From Crocinitomicaceae bacterium (lineage in GTDB: Bacteria; Bacteroidota; Bacteroidia; Flavobacteriales_D; Crocinitomicaceae), in contig JAHEIL010000015.1 in assembly GCA_024639405.1 (NCBI GenBank), positions 55,018 to 119,017 of the forward strand: 64,000 bases of DNA, given 5' to 3'. A program made the position numbers and the translations under genes. This document shows, piece after piece, positions 1 to 9,821 of this stretch. Position 1 is the first letter of the stretch; each line of letters starts with the position of its first letter. The notes under the pieces were generated by a model. That model saw only the letters and a list, made by a program, of their open reading frames with translations, made no database searches and was not told where the DNA came from.

Positions 1-1292
1 ATATTTGGAATTTCCATGATTTCATCCATGATTTTGCTTTGAATTTGACCTTGCTTGTAAGCAACACTGTAACGGATTTCACTAAAGGTAACTTGAGAAT
101 ACAAAGGCATCCATTTATCTGGATGTAATGCGCTGAATTTTGCTTCAATTTTCTTGCGTAATAAAAATGCAGGATCTGCAACATAATCTCGCATTACGTA
201 ATAGTTTTCTAACGACAAATCTTGTAATGCATCACCATCAGGTTTACGCTCTCTACTGTACTCATCAAAAATTGCTTCCCAATTATGATTGTGTTTCAGC
301 ATTAAACCATTTAAGACTGTACAATCTTCAAAACCAGCATTCATTCCTTGTCCATAAAACGGTACTGTTGCATGAGCCGCATCGCCCATTAACGCAACTT
401 TTCCACTTGTCCATGGATAACAACGAACTATTGCTAGAGAAGACAAGGGATGGTCTTCCCATGCATCAGCGATATTTGGCATCATTTCATAAAAATCAGG
501 GAATACCGATTTAAAGAAATTATCTACCGCTTCTTTACTTGTTAATTTATCAAATGCATGTTCGCCTCCAGTGTGTGGCATAAATAAGGTACACGTAAAC
601 GAACCATCTTCATTTGCTAATGCAATTACCATAAAACGACCGCGCGGCCAAATATGTAAAGCATTTTTATCCATTCGGTAAGTCCCATCTGGATTGGGTG
701 GCAATAAAATTTCACGGTAACCATCAGCAATGAAATTCTGACTGTAATTAAAACGATCTAATTTCTGCATGGAGTTGTAGCGAACTGCTGAAAAAGCACC
801 ATCTGCTGCGAAAATTACATCTGCATATGCTTCAATGTCTTCTCCTGTTTGGGTATTCTTCAAATAAACAATGCCATTTTTCAAGTCCACACGTTTACAG
901 TCATGGTTGTAATGAATGGTTGCATTGCCGTGTTTTTCAGCAATATCCATCATGGTTGCATTCACTTTTCCTCGAGAAACTGAATAAATCGCTTCATCTT
1001 CTTTCCCATATTGTTGGAAAGTTAGATTTCCTGCTAAATCATGCATCATTCTTCCATACATTGGAATCGCAATTTTTCGAATTTCATCACCTACTCCAAC
1101 AGCATCTAATGCTTTCCAACCTCTATTTGAAAGTGCAAGATTAATTGATTTTCCAGCAGAAATTTCAGCTTTACGAATGTCTGGGCGACGTTCATAAATC
1201 GTAACCGAATATCCAGCCTTCGACAAATAAACTGCCCACAAAGAACCCACTAAACCTGCTCCTACAATGATTACTTTTTTATTATTTTCCAT
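1..1292 (-). CDS. kmo: Kynurenine 3-monooxygenase (FAD-dependent), 3' end truncated by window edge
   Basis: Minus-strand reading from ATG at 1292 gives MENNKKVIIVGAGLVGSLWAVYLSKAGYSVTIYERRPD..., with the FAD GxGxxG motif, and ...GKVALMGDAAHATVPFYGQGMNAGFEDC typical of KMO. Absent from the ORF track because it runs off the edge. Next to kynU. Confidence 0.93.
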   Translation of the reverse strand, partial: MENNKKVIIVGAGLVGSLWAVYLSKAGYSVTIYERRPDIRKAEISAGKSINLALSNRGWKALDAVGVGDEIRKIAIPMYGRMMHDLAGNLTFQQYGKEDEAIYSVSRGKVNATMMDIAEKHGNATIHYNHDCKRVDLKNGIVYLKNTQTGEDIEAYADVIFAADGAFSAVRYNSMQKLDRFNYSQNFIADGYREILLPPNPDGTYRMDKNALHIWPRGRFMVIALANEDGSFTCTLFMPHTGGEHAFDKLTSKEAVDNFFKSVFPDFYEMMPNIADAWEDHPLSSLAIVRCYPWTSGKVALMGDAAHATVPFYGQGMNAGFEDCTVLNGLMLKHNHNWEAIFDEYSRERKPDGDALQDLSLENYYVMRDYVADPAFLLRKKIEAKFSALHPDKWMPLYSQVTFSEIRYSVAYKQGQIQSKIMDEIMEIPN

Positions 1293-1375
1293 ATTTTAAT
1301 TTTTTTGACTAAAAGATTTTAAGACTGAAAGACGTTATGACTAAATCTTTATTCTTAAAAAAATCTAACTAATCA

Positions 1376-1447
1376 CTAACAAACTAATGCCTCTTTCCTA
1401 ACTAACTAATATTTAACTAATGCCTAATTTCTAACAAACTAATGCCT
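1376..1447. repeat. Short direct repeats in the kynU-kmo intergenic region
   Basis: CTAACAAACTAATGCCT is present exactly at 1376-1392 and 1431-1447; a partial copy AACTAATGCCT is at 1415-1425. Confidence 0.7.
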
Positions 1448-1450
1448 CAA

Positions 1451-2731
1451 TCATTGTATCGCTTTTTCCAACAACTGACCAAACCAATAACAATCTTCAA
1501 AAGAATTGTATAATGGTGCAGGCGCTATTCTGATTACATTTGGTTCTCTCCAATCGGCCACTACGCCTTCAGCAGATAATGCGTCAAACAATGCTTTGCC
1601 TTGACCCTTTGCCATTATAGACAATTGGGCGCCACGTTTTGTTTTGTCCCGCGGAGTAATAATTTCAAATTGAACACGTTCGCTATTTTGTTTTGAAATT
1701 GAATCAATTACAAACTCCATGTAAGCCGTCATCAAATCTCTTTTTTGGCCTATGCGATCCATTCCTGCTTCTTCAAAAATTTCTAACGAAGCTAAATGTG
1801 CGGCCATACCCAATACGGGTGCATTACTCAATTGCCAACCTTCAGCACCTTTCATTGGATTAAATCCAGGCTGCATTAAAAAACGTGTTTCTTTGTCATA
1901 TCCCCACCAACCTGCAAAACGCGGTAATTCTGGTTTGTATGCATGGCGTTCGTGAACAAACATACCACTTACACCACCTGGGGAAGAATTCAAATATTTA
2001 TACCCACACCACGCTGCGAAATCTACGCCCCAATCGTGCAGTTTTAAATTAATATTTCCTGCCGCATGGGCCAAATCAAAGCCAACCACTGCACCAATTT
2101 TGTGTCCTGCTTTGGTGATCTTCTCCATGTCAAACAATTGTCCAGTGTAATAATTAACACCACCAATCATAATCAATGCAATTTCATCTGCATGTGTTTC
2201 AATTGCTGCTAAAATATCTTCTTCATGAATCAATTGTTCACCCGTTCTTGGAGCAATTTCAATCAAATGTTCAGCAGGATCTAAACCATGAAATTTTACT
2301 TGTGATTCCAACGCATATTGATCTGATGGAAAGGCTTTTGCTTCGCACAAAATTTTAGTTCGTTTCCCTTTTGGCTGGTAAAACGAAACCATTAATAAAT
2401 GTAAGTTGGTCGTCAATGAATGCGTAACAACGACTTCAATCGATTTCGCTCCAACAACTTTTGCGGCCATTTCAGTTAAATTCTCGTGGTAAGCAAACCA
2501 TGGTCGTTTCGCTAAAAAATGTCCTTCAACACCATACTCAGCCCACGCATCTAATTCTTCTAAAATATAATTTTTAACCGTTTTGGGTTGTAAACCCAAA
2601 GAGTTTCCAGTAAAATAGCGAATTTCTTTTTCATGGAAAGTTGGAAAACAAAAACGCTCTCTAAATTGTTTTAAACTATCTTTTTGATCTAACTGTTGCG
2701 CAAAGGCCAATGTGTTTTCAAAATGCATCAT
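1451..2731 (-). CDS. kynU: Kynureninase (PLP-dependent)
   Basis: 426 aa; YFTGNSLGLQP, VVGFDLAHAAGN, AAWCGYKYLNSSPG, HERH motifs typical of kynureninase. A second ATG one codon in may be the true start. Confidence 0.95.
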   Translation of the reverse strand: MMHFENTLAFAQQLDQKDSLKQFRERFCFPTFHEKEIRYFTGNSLGLQPKTVKNYILEELDAWAEYGVEGHFLAKRPWFAYHENLTEMAAKVVGAKSIEVVVTHSLTTNLHLLMVSFYQPKGKRTKILCEAKAFPSDQYALESQVKFHGLDPAEHLIEIAPRTGEQLIHEEDILAAIETHADEIALIMIGGVNYYTGQLFDMEKITKAGHKIGAVVGFDLAHAAGNINLKLHDWGVDFAAWCGYKYLNSSPGGVSGMFVHERHAYKPELPRFAGWWGYDKETRFLMQPGFNPMKGAEGWQLSNAPVLGMAAHLASLEIFEEAGMDRIGQKRDLMTAYMEFVIDSISKQNSERVQFEIITPRDKTKRGAQLSIMAKGQGKALFDALSAEGVVADWREPNVIRIAPAPLYNSFEDCYWFGQLLEKAIQ

Positions 2732-2783
2732 TAATTAATATTTTAATTGCTAGCTTTGTACTTTCTTGGCAAATATACACATT

Positions 2784-4088
2784 ATGGAAACGAAAAAAGA
2801 CATCAAACGGACAACTTCTGAAGCATTATTTGAAAAATCGAAAACCTATTTTCCAGGTGGTGTAAACTCTCCTGTTCGTGCTTTTAAATCTGTTGAAGGT
2901 TCTCCACTTTTTATTAAAAAAGGAGATGGTTGTATGATTTGGGACGAAGATGACAACCAATTCATTGATTTTTGTTGTTCTTGGGGACCTTTGATTTTAG
3001 GTCATAATCATCCAAATGTGTATGCTAAAATTGTTGGAGCTTTGCAAAATGGAGCCAGCTTTGGAGCGCCAACACGCTTAGAAAATGAATTGGCGGAATT
3101 AATATTGTCACGCAACCCTTTCATCGACAAAATTCGTTTTGTCTCTTCTGGAACTGAAGCTGTAATGTCGGCTTTAAGAATGGCGAGAGGTTATACAGGA
3201 AAAAATAAAGTCATCAAATTTGAAGGATGCTACCACGGACATTCAGATTCGCTTTTAGTGAAAGCTGGAAGTGGATTGGTAACGCTTGGTTCATCTTCGA
3301 GTGCAGGCGTGCCAGAAAGTTTCGCAAATGAAACGTTGGTATTGCCTTTAAATGACATTGATGCTTTGAAAAAATGCATTGCTGATCACAAAGCAGACAT
3401 TGCTTGTGCGATTATTGAACCAATCCCTGCTAATAATGGTTTATTGTTACAAGAACAAACCTTTTTATTGGCTTTACGTGAATTATGTACAGAACATGGA
3501 ATTTTATTGTTCTTTGATGAAGTAATTTCTGGATTTAGAGTTGCCTTTGCGGGTGCGGCTGAATATTATGGAATTACACCAGATATTGTTACGTATGGTA
3601 AAATCATCGGAGGTGGATTACCAGTTGGTGCTTATGGCGCTCGTGCGGAAATTATGGCAACTATTTCTCCAGACGGACCCGTTTACCAAGCTGGAACTTT
3701 ATCAGGAAATCCAGTGGCAATGGCTGCAGGAATTGCACAATTAACAGAATGTGCTAAACCAGGTTTTTACGAAGAACAAGAAGAACGAACCTTGTTTTTT
3801 GTCAATGCTATCAATGCGCACGCAAAAAGCCACAACTATAATTTTGAATTGGTAACGATTGGATCAATTTTCTGGTTGTCATTTGATGGAAAAAAACGCA
3901 TTCATGCATCAGAAGAAATCAATCCTGACATGACTGGTTTTAAAAACATTCACCGTGAATTATTAAAACGAGGCGTTTATTTAGGTCCTAGTGGATACGA
4001 AGTTGGATTCATTTCAGCTGCGCACACAAAAGAAGTATTAACGGAAGCGATCCAAGCATTTTGTGACGCGTTGGATGCTATTTTTTAA
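2784..4088 (+). CDS. hemL: Glutamate-1-semialdehyde 2,1-aminomutase
   Basis: FPGGVNSPVRAFKSV, FCCSWGPLILGHNHP, ISGFRVAFAGAAEYYGITPDIVTYGKIIGGGLPVGAYG. ORF track starts at a TTG (2766); ATG at 2784 is preferred. Confidence 0.95.
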   Translation: METKKDIKRTTSEALFEKSKTYFPGGVNSPVRAFKSVEGSPLFIKKGDGCMIWDEDDNQFIDFCCSWGPLILGHNHPNVYAKIVGALQNGASFGAPTRLENELAELILSRNPFIDKIRFVSSGTEAVMSALRMARGYTGKNKVIKFEGCYHGHSDSLLVKAGSGLVTLGSSSSAGVPESFANETLVLPLNDIDALKKCIADHKADIACAIIEPIPANNGLLLQEQTFLLALRELCTEHGILLFFDEVISGFRVAFAGAAEYYGITPDIVTYGKIIGGGLPVGAYGARAEIMATISPDGPVYQAGTLSGNPVAMAAGIAQLTECAKPGFYEEQEERTLFFVNAINAHAKSHNYNFELVTIGSIFWLSFDGKKRIHASEEINPDMTGFKNIHRELLKRGVYLGPSGYEVGFISAAHTKEVLTEAIQAFCDALDAIF

Positions 4089-4353
4089 CCGATAAACAGG
4101 CTTTTTTTCGCTCTAACATTGCTTGGCCGTCCATGTGAACGTATTCCAAGCATTGTTCTTTTTTTAGTTTTTTTAAGCGCACCAATTTTTTTGCTTTGGC
4201 TTCTGTGATGGTAGTCGTTAATAAATCGTTGCTCAGTTCATTCAATTGTTCACTGGTCTTTAAACACGTACAAAATTGTGTGTCTTTTGAAGAACATGCC
4301 GAAAGTACAATCAGCGAAAAGGATAAAATTACTACTTGTTTCAAACGAATCAT
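4078..4353 (-). CDS. Small putative lipoprotein, unknown function
   Basis: 91 aa, hydrophobic N-terminus then lipobox-like LSACSS. Confidence 0.6.
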   Translation of the reverse strand: MIRLKQVVILSFSLIVLSACSSKDTQFCTCLKTSEQLNELSNDLLTTTITEAKAKKLVRLKKLKKEQCLEYVHMDGQAMLERKKACLSVKK

Positions 4354-4383
4354 TGCATTGGAATTATAAACGTGTGTCCAAAA

Positions 4384-4893
4384 CTACAAATTAATCAACT
4401 TATAACGCGTTTCTCCAACAACAATAAAGTACAAACCTGGTGAAAGAATAAATGGAATGCGTTGACCCGTAGCATCTTCAATCACATAGTCAACTTCTTT
4501 TGATAACGTGAAAACTCCGTTGCTGGTTGGGTTGGGAAAGATGGTTAAATTAGTAGAGTTAGTTTCTTCGATTCCATCAGTAGTAAAACACCATAATACA
4601 TTAGTAATAAAAATAGCCGAATCAATTGTTCCACAAACACTATCTTGAACCACATAGGTATATACATATTGGCCTGGAATATTAATTGAAATTGAATTCA
4701 CTCCAACTATTGGGTTTCCTGATGGATTAAACCAATTCCCATTCGTTGCAGCGCTGTCCGATAAAAATGTATTTACGATAAATGGTTCATTTCTACAAAC
4801 TTCAACAAGTGAATCCTCACCTGCAGATGCACATTGCGAAAATGATAATTGTGCAAAAGAAATTACACTGCAAAAAACAATTAAGTGCTTCAT
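4384..4893 (-). CDS. Secreted protein with T9SS type A C-terminal sorting domain
   Basis: Signal peptide MKHLIVFCSVISFAQLSFSQ; C-terminal ...IFPNPTSNGVFTLS...DATGQRIPFILSPGLYFIVVGETRYKLINL. Confidence 0.75.
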   Translation of the reverse strand: MKHLIVFCSVISFAQLSFSQCASAGEDSLVEVCRNEPFIVNTFLSDSAATNGNWFNPSGNPIVGVNSISINIPGQYVYTYVVQDSVCGTIDSAIFITNVLWCFTTDGIEETNSTNLTIFPNPTSNGVFTLSKEVDYVIEDATGQRIPFILSPGLYFIVVGETRYKLINL

Positions 4894-4895
4894 TA

Positions 4896-5360
4896 TTAGC
4901 CTTTTTTGATTGTTTTCATTTTGCGCTCTTCGATGATTTTTAACTCACGTTTTTCGCCTTTCCCTTCCATTGGTGGTAAACGATCTGCTTTTTCAGCTAA
5001 TTTTATTTCAGCTGCTTCGCCAGTTAACACTTCCACTTTTTGTTGACCGTTTATCGTTGTTATAACCGTTACCGTTTTCTCCCCATTTTCTTCTTTTACA
5101 GAAATTTCTTCCCGCACATCTCGGTCTTCCTGAACGCTTTCAAATTCTTTTAATTTTTCAGCAATCGCTTCTCCTTTATACGTTTCGATGGTTTCAACAC
5201 CGTTATTAATCGTTTTAATTGTCAAAACACGTTCGCCATTGTTTTCCTCTAAAAAAACTTCCTTTTGAATCGATTGCTTGATTTCTTTTTTTTGTTCTTG
5301 TGCAAAGACAGCAATAGAACTAAAAAACATCGCTGATACTAAAATAATAACCTGTTTCAT
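4896..5360 (-). CDS. Secreted uncharacterised protein with two internal repeats
   Basis: Likely start MKQVIILVSAMFFSSIAVFAQ (signal peptide), 10 codons into the ORF-track entry; repeated GE(R/K)..T(I/V)..TING motif. Confidence 0.6.
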   Translation of the reverse strand: MKQVIILVSAMFFSSIAVFAQEQKKEIKQSIQKEVFLEENNGERVLTIKTINNGVETIETYKGEAIAEKLKEFESVQEDRDVREEISVKEENGEKTVTVITTINGQQKVEVLTGEAAEIKLAEKADRLPPMEGKGEKRELKIIEERKMKTIKKG

Positions 5361-5478
5361 AAGTAACTCTTTATACCTACAATAATACAACTTTAATCTG
5401 TCATTTTCAAACCTTTGAATTCAGAAAATTGAAATTTTTAGTTCAAAATCACTACTTTTAAAGTCTAAAAATTTTTCC

Positions 5479-6606
5479 ATGTCAAAATTACCACACGTTG
5501 GAACAACGATTTTTACTGTGATGTCAAAACTGGCAACTGAATACAACGCTATAAATTTATCCCAAGGCTTTCCAAATTTTCCAGTTGATAAAGAGTTAAC
5601 AAAAATCTTAGCAACAAGCGCAACAGAAAATGTACATCAATACATGCCAATGGCAGGATTTCAACCTTTATTGGAAAACATAGGAAAATCCATTGAAGAG
5701 AATTATGGTCGTAAAAACAATCCTTCCACTGAATTATTAATTACAGCTGGTGCAACACAAGCAATTTTTACCATCATTCAAGCAATTGTTCATACAGGAG
5801 ATGAAGTCATCATTTTAGACCCAAGTTACGATTGCTATGAACCACCTATTATTTTAACCGGCGCTGTTCCAATTCGCGTTCCTTTGAGCGATGATTTTTT
5901 GCCGAATTGGGAATTAATTGAACAACATATTTCTGAAAAAACAAGCTTACTAATTATTAATAATCCACACAATCCATCCGGTCGAATTTTTACAGAAACA
6001 GATTTTCAAGCATTGGAACAACTATTGGATAAATACCCGAAAATTCGCTTACTTTCTGATGAAGTTTATGAGTACATTACCTTTGAAAAAAAGCATATAT
6101 CCGTAAATTCTATTGAAAATTTGCGAAAAAAGAGCTTAATTGTCTCTTCTTTTGGAAAAACATTCCACATTACTGGATGGAAAATTGGATATATTATTGC
6201 GCCTGAAGTGTTGTTAAATGAAGTAAAAAAAGTACATCAGTTTTTAGTTTTTTCAGTCAACAGTGTGGCACAATATACCTTGAGTAAATACTTAGAAAAA
6301 GTCGACGTAAAAAGTTTAGGAACTTTCTATCAAACAAAAAGAGATTTGTTTAGAAAATTACTAGCGGGAAGTAGATTCAGATTATTGCCATCAGAAGGTT
6401 CTTATTTTCAAGTAGTAGATTACAGCGCTATTTCTAAAGAGAAAGATACGGATTTTTGCATTCGCTTAGTGAAAGAACATGGCGTTGCAGCGATTCCATT
6501 ATCTGTATTTAATAACAATGGAAAAGACCAACACCTCATCCGTTTTTGTTTTGCGAAAGATGATGAAACACTCATTAAAGCCTGTGAAAAATTATGCAAG
6601 ATTTAA
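5479..6606 (+). CDS. Class I/II aminotransferase, methionine aminotransferase (YbdL)-like
   Basis: 375 aa; INLSQGFPNFPVD, NPHNPSGRIF, LLSDEVYEYITFEKKHISV, SFGKTFHITGWKIGYIIAP. Confidence 0.88.
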   Translation: MSKLPHVGTTIFTVMSKLATEYNAINLSQGFPNFPVDKELTKILATSATENVHQYMPMAGFQPLLENIGKSIEENYGRKNNPSTELLITAGATQAIFTIIQAIVHTGDEVIILDPSYDCYEPPIILTGAVPIRVPLSDDFLPNWELIEQHISEKTSLLIINNPHNPSGRIFTETDFQALEQLLDKYPKIRLLSDEVYEYITFEKKHISVNSIENLRKKSLIVSSFGKTFHITGWKIGYIIAPEVLLNEVKKVHQFLVFSVNSVAQYTLSKYLEKVDVKSLGTFYQTKRDLFRKLLAGSRFRLLPSEGSYFQVVDYSAISKEKDTDFCIRLVKEHGVAAIPLSVFNNNGKDQHLIRFCFAKDDETLIKACEKLCKI

Positions 6607-7364
6607 GAATTACAACTGTTCAGGCCAATCAAATTTGGGAAGATAAAAAGGATAACCTAGCAAATTATGAACGTTTGCTGAAGGATATTAAGCCAAGCGA
6701 TCTCATTATCTTCCCTGAAATGTTCCACACCGGTTTTAGTATGAATGTTGAGGCATTAGCTGAAAACCTAGAAAATTCACTGGGAATAAATTGGTTGAAA
6801 AATTGTGCTAAAACAAAAAATTGTGCTGTTTACACGTCTTTGATCATCGAAGAAAATGGATTGTTTTTTAACCGTGGAGTTTTTATTGAACCTACAGGCA
6901 ATCTATTCATTTATGATAAAAGAAAATGCTTTAGTTTGGCGCATGAAGATGATTTCTTCACTGCAGGAAAAAATGAAGTTATTATCGAATACAAAGCTTG
7001 GAAGCTACAACTTCAAATTTGCTATGATTTACGATTTCCAGAAATTGTGCGCAACAGAATAGAAAACAATTCTCCCGCATACGACGTCATTCTCTACGTG
7101 GCGAATTGGCCAAAAAAACGAGCGGAGCATTGGAAAGCGTTGTTAAAAGCTAGGGCAATTGAAAATCAATGTTATGTTGTAGGTGTGAATCGTGTAGGCA
7201 CAGATGGCAAAGGGTTGGAATATTCAGGAGATTCTTCCTGTTTTTCAGCATTAGGCGAATTAGAAATGAACTGCAATGATGTGGAACAAATTCAACAACA
7301 TACAATAACAATGAAAGATCTTTCCGAAATCAGAAATAATATACCGTTTTTAAAAGATCGATAG
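6594..7364 (+). CDS. Carbon-nitrogen hydrolase, omega-amidase (YafV/NIT2)-like
   Basis: 256 aa; nitrilase-fold E (FPEMFHTGFSM), K (DKRKCFSLAHE), C (QICYDLRFPE) residues; overlaps the aminotransferase end. Confidence 0.87.
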   Translation: MQDLRITTVQANQIWEDKKDNLANYERLLKDIKPSDLIIFPEMFHTGFSMNVEALAENLENSLGINWLKNCAKTKNCAVYTSLIIEENGLFFNRGVFIEPTGNLFIYDKRKCFSLAHEDDFFTAGKNEVIIEYKAWKLQLQICYDLRFPEIVRNRIENNSPAYDVILYVANWPKKRAEHWKALLKARAIENQCYVVGVNRVGTDGKGLEYSGDSSCFSALGELEMNCNDVEQIQQHTITMKDLSEIRNNIPFLKDR

Positions 7365-7422
7365 AGTTTTAAAGGTAGTATTTATTTATTCTATTGTCCT
7401 TTACTTTTCGTTTAATAACTTA

Positions 7423-7430
7423 TATTTGCT
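7423..7430 (+). promoter_or_regulatory. Bacteroidota -7 promoter motif TAnnTTTG (TATATTTG)
   Basis: Exact motif 19 bp upstream of the 7449 ATG. Confidence 0.5.
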
Positions 7431-7448
7431 AAAATTAAAATCATAACT

Positions 7449-9281
7449 ATGAAAAAAGTATACTTAAGTATGGTGGTTTTAGGTTTAGGCGCATCGATTT
7501 CTTTCGGACAGTACGCACCTAAAACTTTAACAGCAAATGACATGAGTCGCGTTGCGCCAAAAGCAACTGAAAACCATGCAACAACAAAAGCAGTTGGAAC
7601 AACATTCTACACGAATGATTTTTCAAATGCGGCATCTTGGACAATCAATAACAGTGGTCAAACTGGTGCAAAATTTGGTTGGACAATCGACGCTAATAAA
7701 GATGGTTGGTGGGCTCCAGCTACTGCTATTGCTTCTACTTCAGAAGGAAACTTTGCTGAGTTAACAAATGGTGATCCAACATTAACTACTCCATCTCAAG
7801 CATTGGATGTAACATACACAATGACGACAGCACAACCAATTAGTTTAGCGACTTCAGGAACGCAAGTTTCTTTAGAATTTTTACAATTTGGGGCACGTTT
7901 TAACGATTTGCAAGAAATCCAAATTTCTACGAATGGTACGACGTTTATTCCTGTTGGGAACAACAATGATTTCACTGTATTGTCTTCTACTGGAGGCGCT
8001 GCATATCCAAATCCTTCTACAAAAACAATCAACTTAGCACCTTATTTATCAGGAGCAACACAAGTTTGGATTCGTTTTTCTTGGACAACAAATTTCCCAA
8101 CACAAGCAACAAATGCAAATGTTTGGATTACTTACGGTTGGTACATCGACGATGTTAAATTAATGACAAACGCAGATTACGATTTATCAGTAGACGGAAC
8201 ATACTGGGGAACTGCTGGTTTGAATTACTACCAAATTCCAACTTCACAAATTGCTCCAATTGACTTTACTGCAAATGTTTCAAATATTGGAACACAAGCA
8301 ATGACAAACGTTAAATTAAACATTGATGTGAACAGTGGAGCTGCAACTGGATCTAGTACACCTGTTACAATTGCATCTCAAGCAGATGATAGTTTAGCAA
8401 TTGCTACTTCTTATACACCAGCTGGAATTGGTACTTATAATATTACTCGTACATTAACAGCTACCAATACGGACGATGTACCGACAAACAACACCTTTGC
8501 TCCAATAACTTTTTCTGTAAATAATTACATCTACGCTAGAGACAATGGTGTTTACGCTGGAACAACTTCTAACGGAACAGATGGATTTGAAGTTGGTAAC
8601 TTTTTTGATATTTGGTCTGATCAAATGGTGCAAGGAATCAATACACGTATTGCAACTGGAACACCAGTAGGAACTGAAGTTTACGGTAAAATATATTACG
8701 TTGATACTGCAACAGGTGATTTTACATACTTAACTGAATCAGATCCTTTCACAGTAACAACAGCAATGTTGAATACAGACAAATTAATTGTGTTACCAGA
8801 TCCAGTTCAATTAACTGCAAACACTACTTACGTAGTTGTAGTTGGAACATTAAGTCCAAATTTAAAAATTGCAAACGCTGGAACATCATACAAACAAACA
8901 TCATTTATTTTTGATAGAGGTGTTATCGATGCTCAAAATCCTGATGGAACTTGGTTCTACCAAACAGGTACACCAGTTGTTCGTTTGAACTTTGACCCAA
9001 CCTTATCGATCAATGAAAACAGTGCATTCGCAACAGTTGGAAATGTATATCCAAACCCAACATCAGGTGAAGCAACTATCAACTATTCTTTAGTTAACGC
9101 TGCGAAAGTAGATGTGAAAGTAGTTGATATTACTGGTAAAACAATTTACTCTTCTACAGTTGCTCAAAACGCTGGTGCTAATAAAGTAACATTTGATGCT
9201 ACTGCATTTACAAGTGGTGTTTATTATGTAACAGTTGCTACTGAAGGTTCTACAGTAACTAAAAAATTGATCAAAAAATAA
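7449..9281 (+). CDS. Secreted T9SS type A sorting domain-containing protein
   Basis: 610 aa; signal peptide, adhesin/choice-of-anchor-like body, C-terminal VYPNPTSGEATINYSL...VDITGKTIYSST...FTSGVYYVTVATEGSTVTKKLIKK. Confidence 0.85.
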   Translation: MKKVYLSMVVLGLGASISFGQYAPKTLTANDMSRVAPKATENHATTKAVGTTFYTNDFSNAASWTINNSGQTGAKFGWTIDANKDGWWAPATAIASTSEGNFAELTNGDPTLTTPSQALDVTYTMTTAQPISLATSGTQVSLEFLQFGARFNDLQEIQISTNGTTFIPVGNNNDFTVLSSTGGAAYPNPSTKTINLAPYLSGATQVWIRFSWTTNFPTQATNANVWITYGWYIDDVKLMTNADYDLSVDGTYWGTAGLNYYQIPTSQIAPIDFTANVSNIGTQAMTNVKLNIDVNSGAATGSSTPVTIASQADDSLAIATSYTPAGIGTYNITRTLTATNTDDVPTNNTFAPITFSVNNYIYARDNGVYAGTTSNGTDGFEVGNFFDIWSDQMVQGINTRIATGTPVGTEVYGKIYYVDTATGDFTYLTESDPFTVTTAMLNTDKLIVLPDPVQLTANTTYVVVVGTLSPNLKIANAGTSYKQTSFIFDRGVIDAQNPDGTWFYQTGTPVVRLNFDPTLSINENSAFATVGNVYPNPTSGEATINYSLVNAAKVDVKVVDITGKTIYSSTVAQNAGANKVTFDATAFTSGVYYVTVATEGSTVTKKLIKK

Positions 9282-9304
9282 GCAACTTATTTTTATATCT
9301 TTGA

Positions 9305-9331
9305 AGGGTCGACTTAGTCGGCCCTTTTTTT
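9305..9331 (+). terminator. Rho-independent terminator
   Basis: AGGGTCGA-CTTAG-TCGGCCCT followed by T run. Confidence 0.75.
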
Positions 9332-9754
9332 ATGTTGTTTTCTGCAGGATATACCGGCTTATTCGTTAGCAGCTTTTTAAGCGCTACCATTCTTCCATTT
9401 AGTTCGGAAGGGATCTTGTTGCTTTTGTTGAAATCAGACTTCAATCCATTTCTTTGCTTAGTATTTGCTACCATTGGAAATAGTTTAGGTGGCTTAACCA
9501 ATTACACCATTGGCTATTTTGGTAACCCGCTTTGGCTAAAAAAAGTCGGAGTTACAGAAGGAAAAATTCTATCTTTTGAAACAAAGGTTCAACGTTATGG
9601 CGTATGGTTGGCATTCTTTTCTTGGATTCCAATTATTGGTGATCCCTTATCAATTGCACTTGGTTTTTTTAAAACATCATTCTGGAAATTTACTTTTCTA
9701 ATGGTTTTGGGTAAATTCATTCGCTACTTCTTTATTTGTTATTGGTTTTTTTAA
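9332..9754 (+). CDS. YqaA/DedA-type (VTT domain) membrane protein
   Basis: 140 aa; SSFLSATILPFSSEGILLLLL, ATIGNSLGGLTNYTIGYFG, FFSWIPIIGDPLSIALGFF. Confidence 0.8.
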   Translation: MLFSAGYTGLFVSSFLSATILPFSSEGILLLLLKSDFNPFLCLVFATIGNSLGGLTNYTIGYFGNPLWLKKVGVTEGKILSFETKVQRYGVWLAFFSWIPIIGDPLSIALGFFKTSFWKFTFLMVLGKFIRYFFICYWFF

Positions 9755-9821
9755 ACCTTTCAACAATGAAATTTATTTCAATGATTCAAGCATTATTACG
9801 ATATTTGTAAAAAATTAAATC

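Noticed and set aside
140-1144. Track ORFs 140-514 and 827-1144 on the plus strand
   Set aside because: Antisense to the kmo coding region, with no recognisable protein features.
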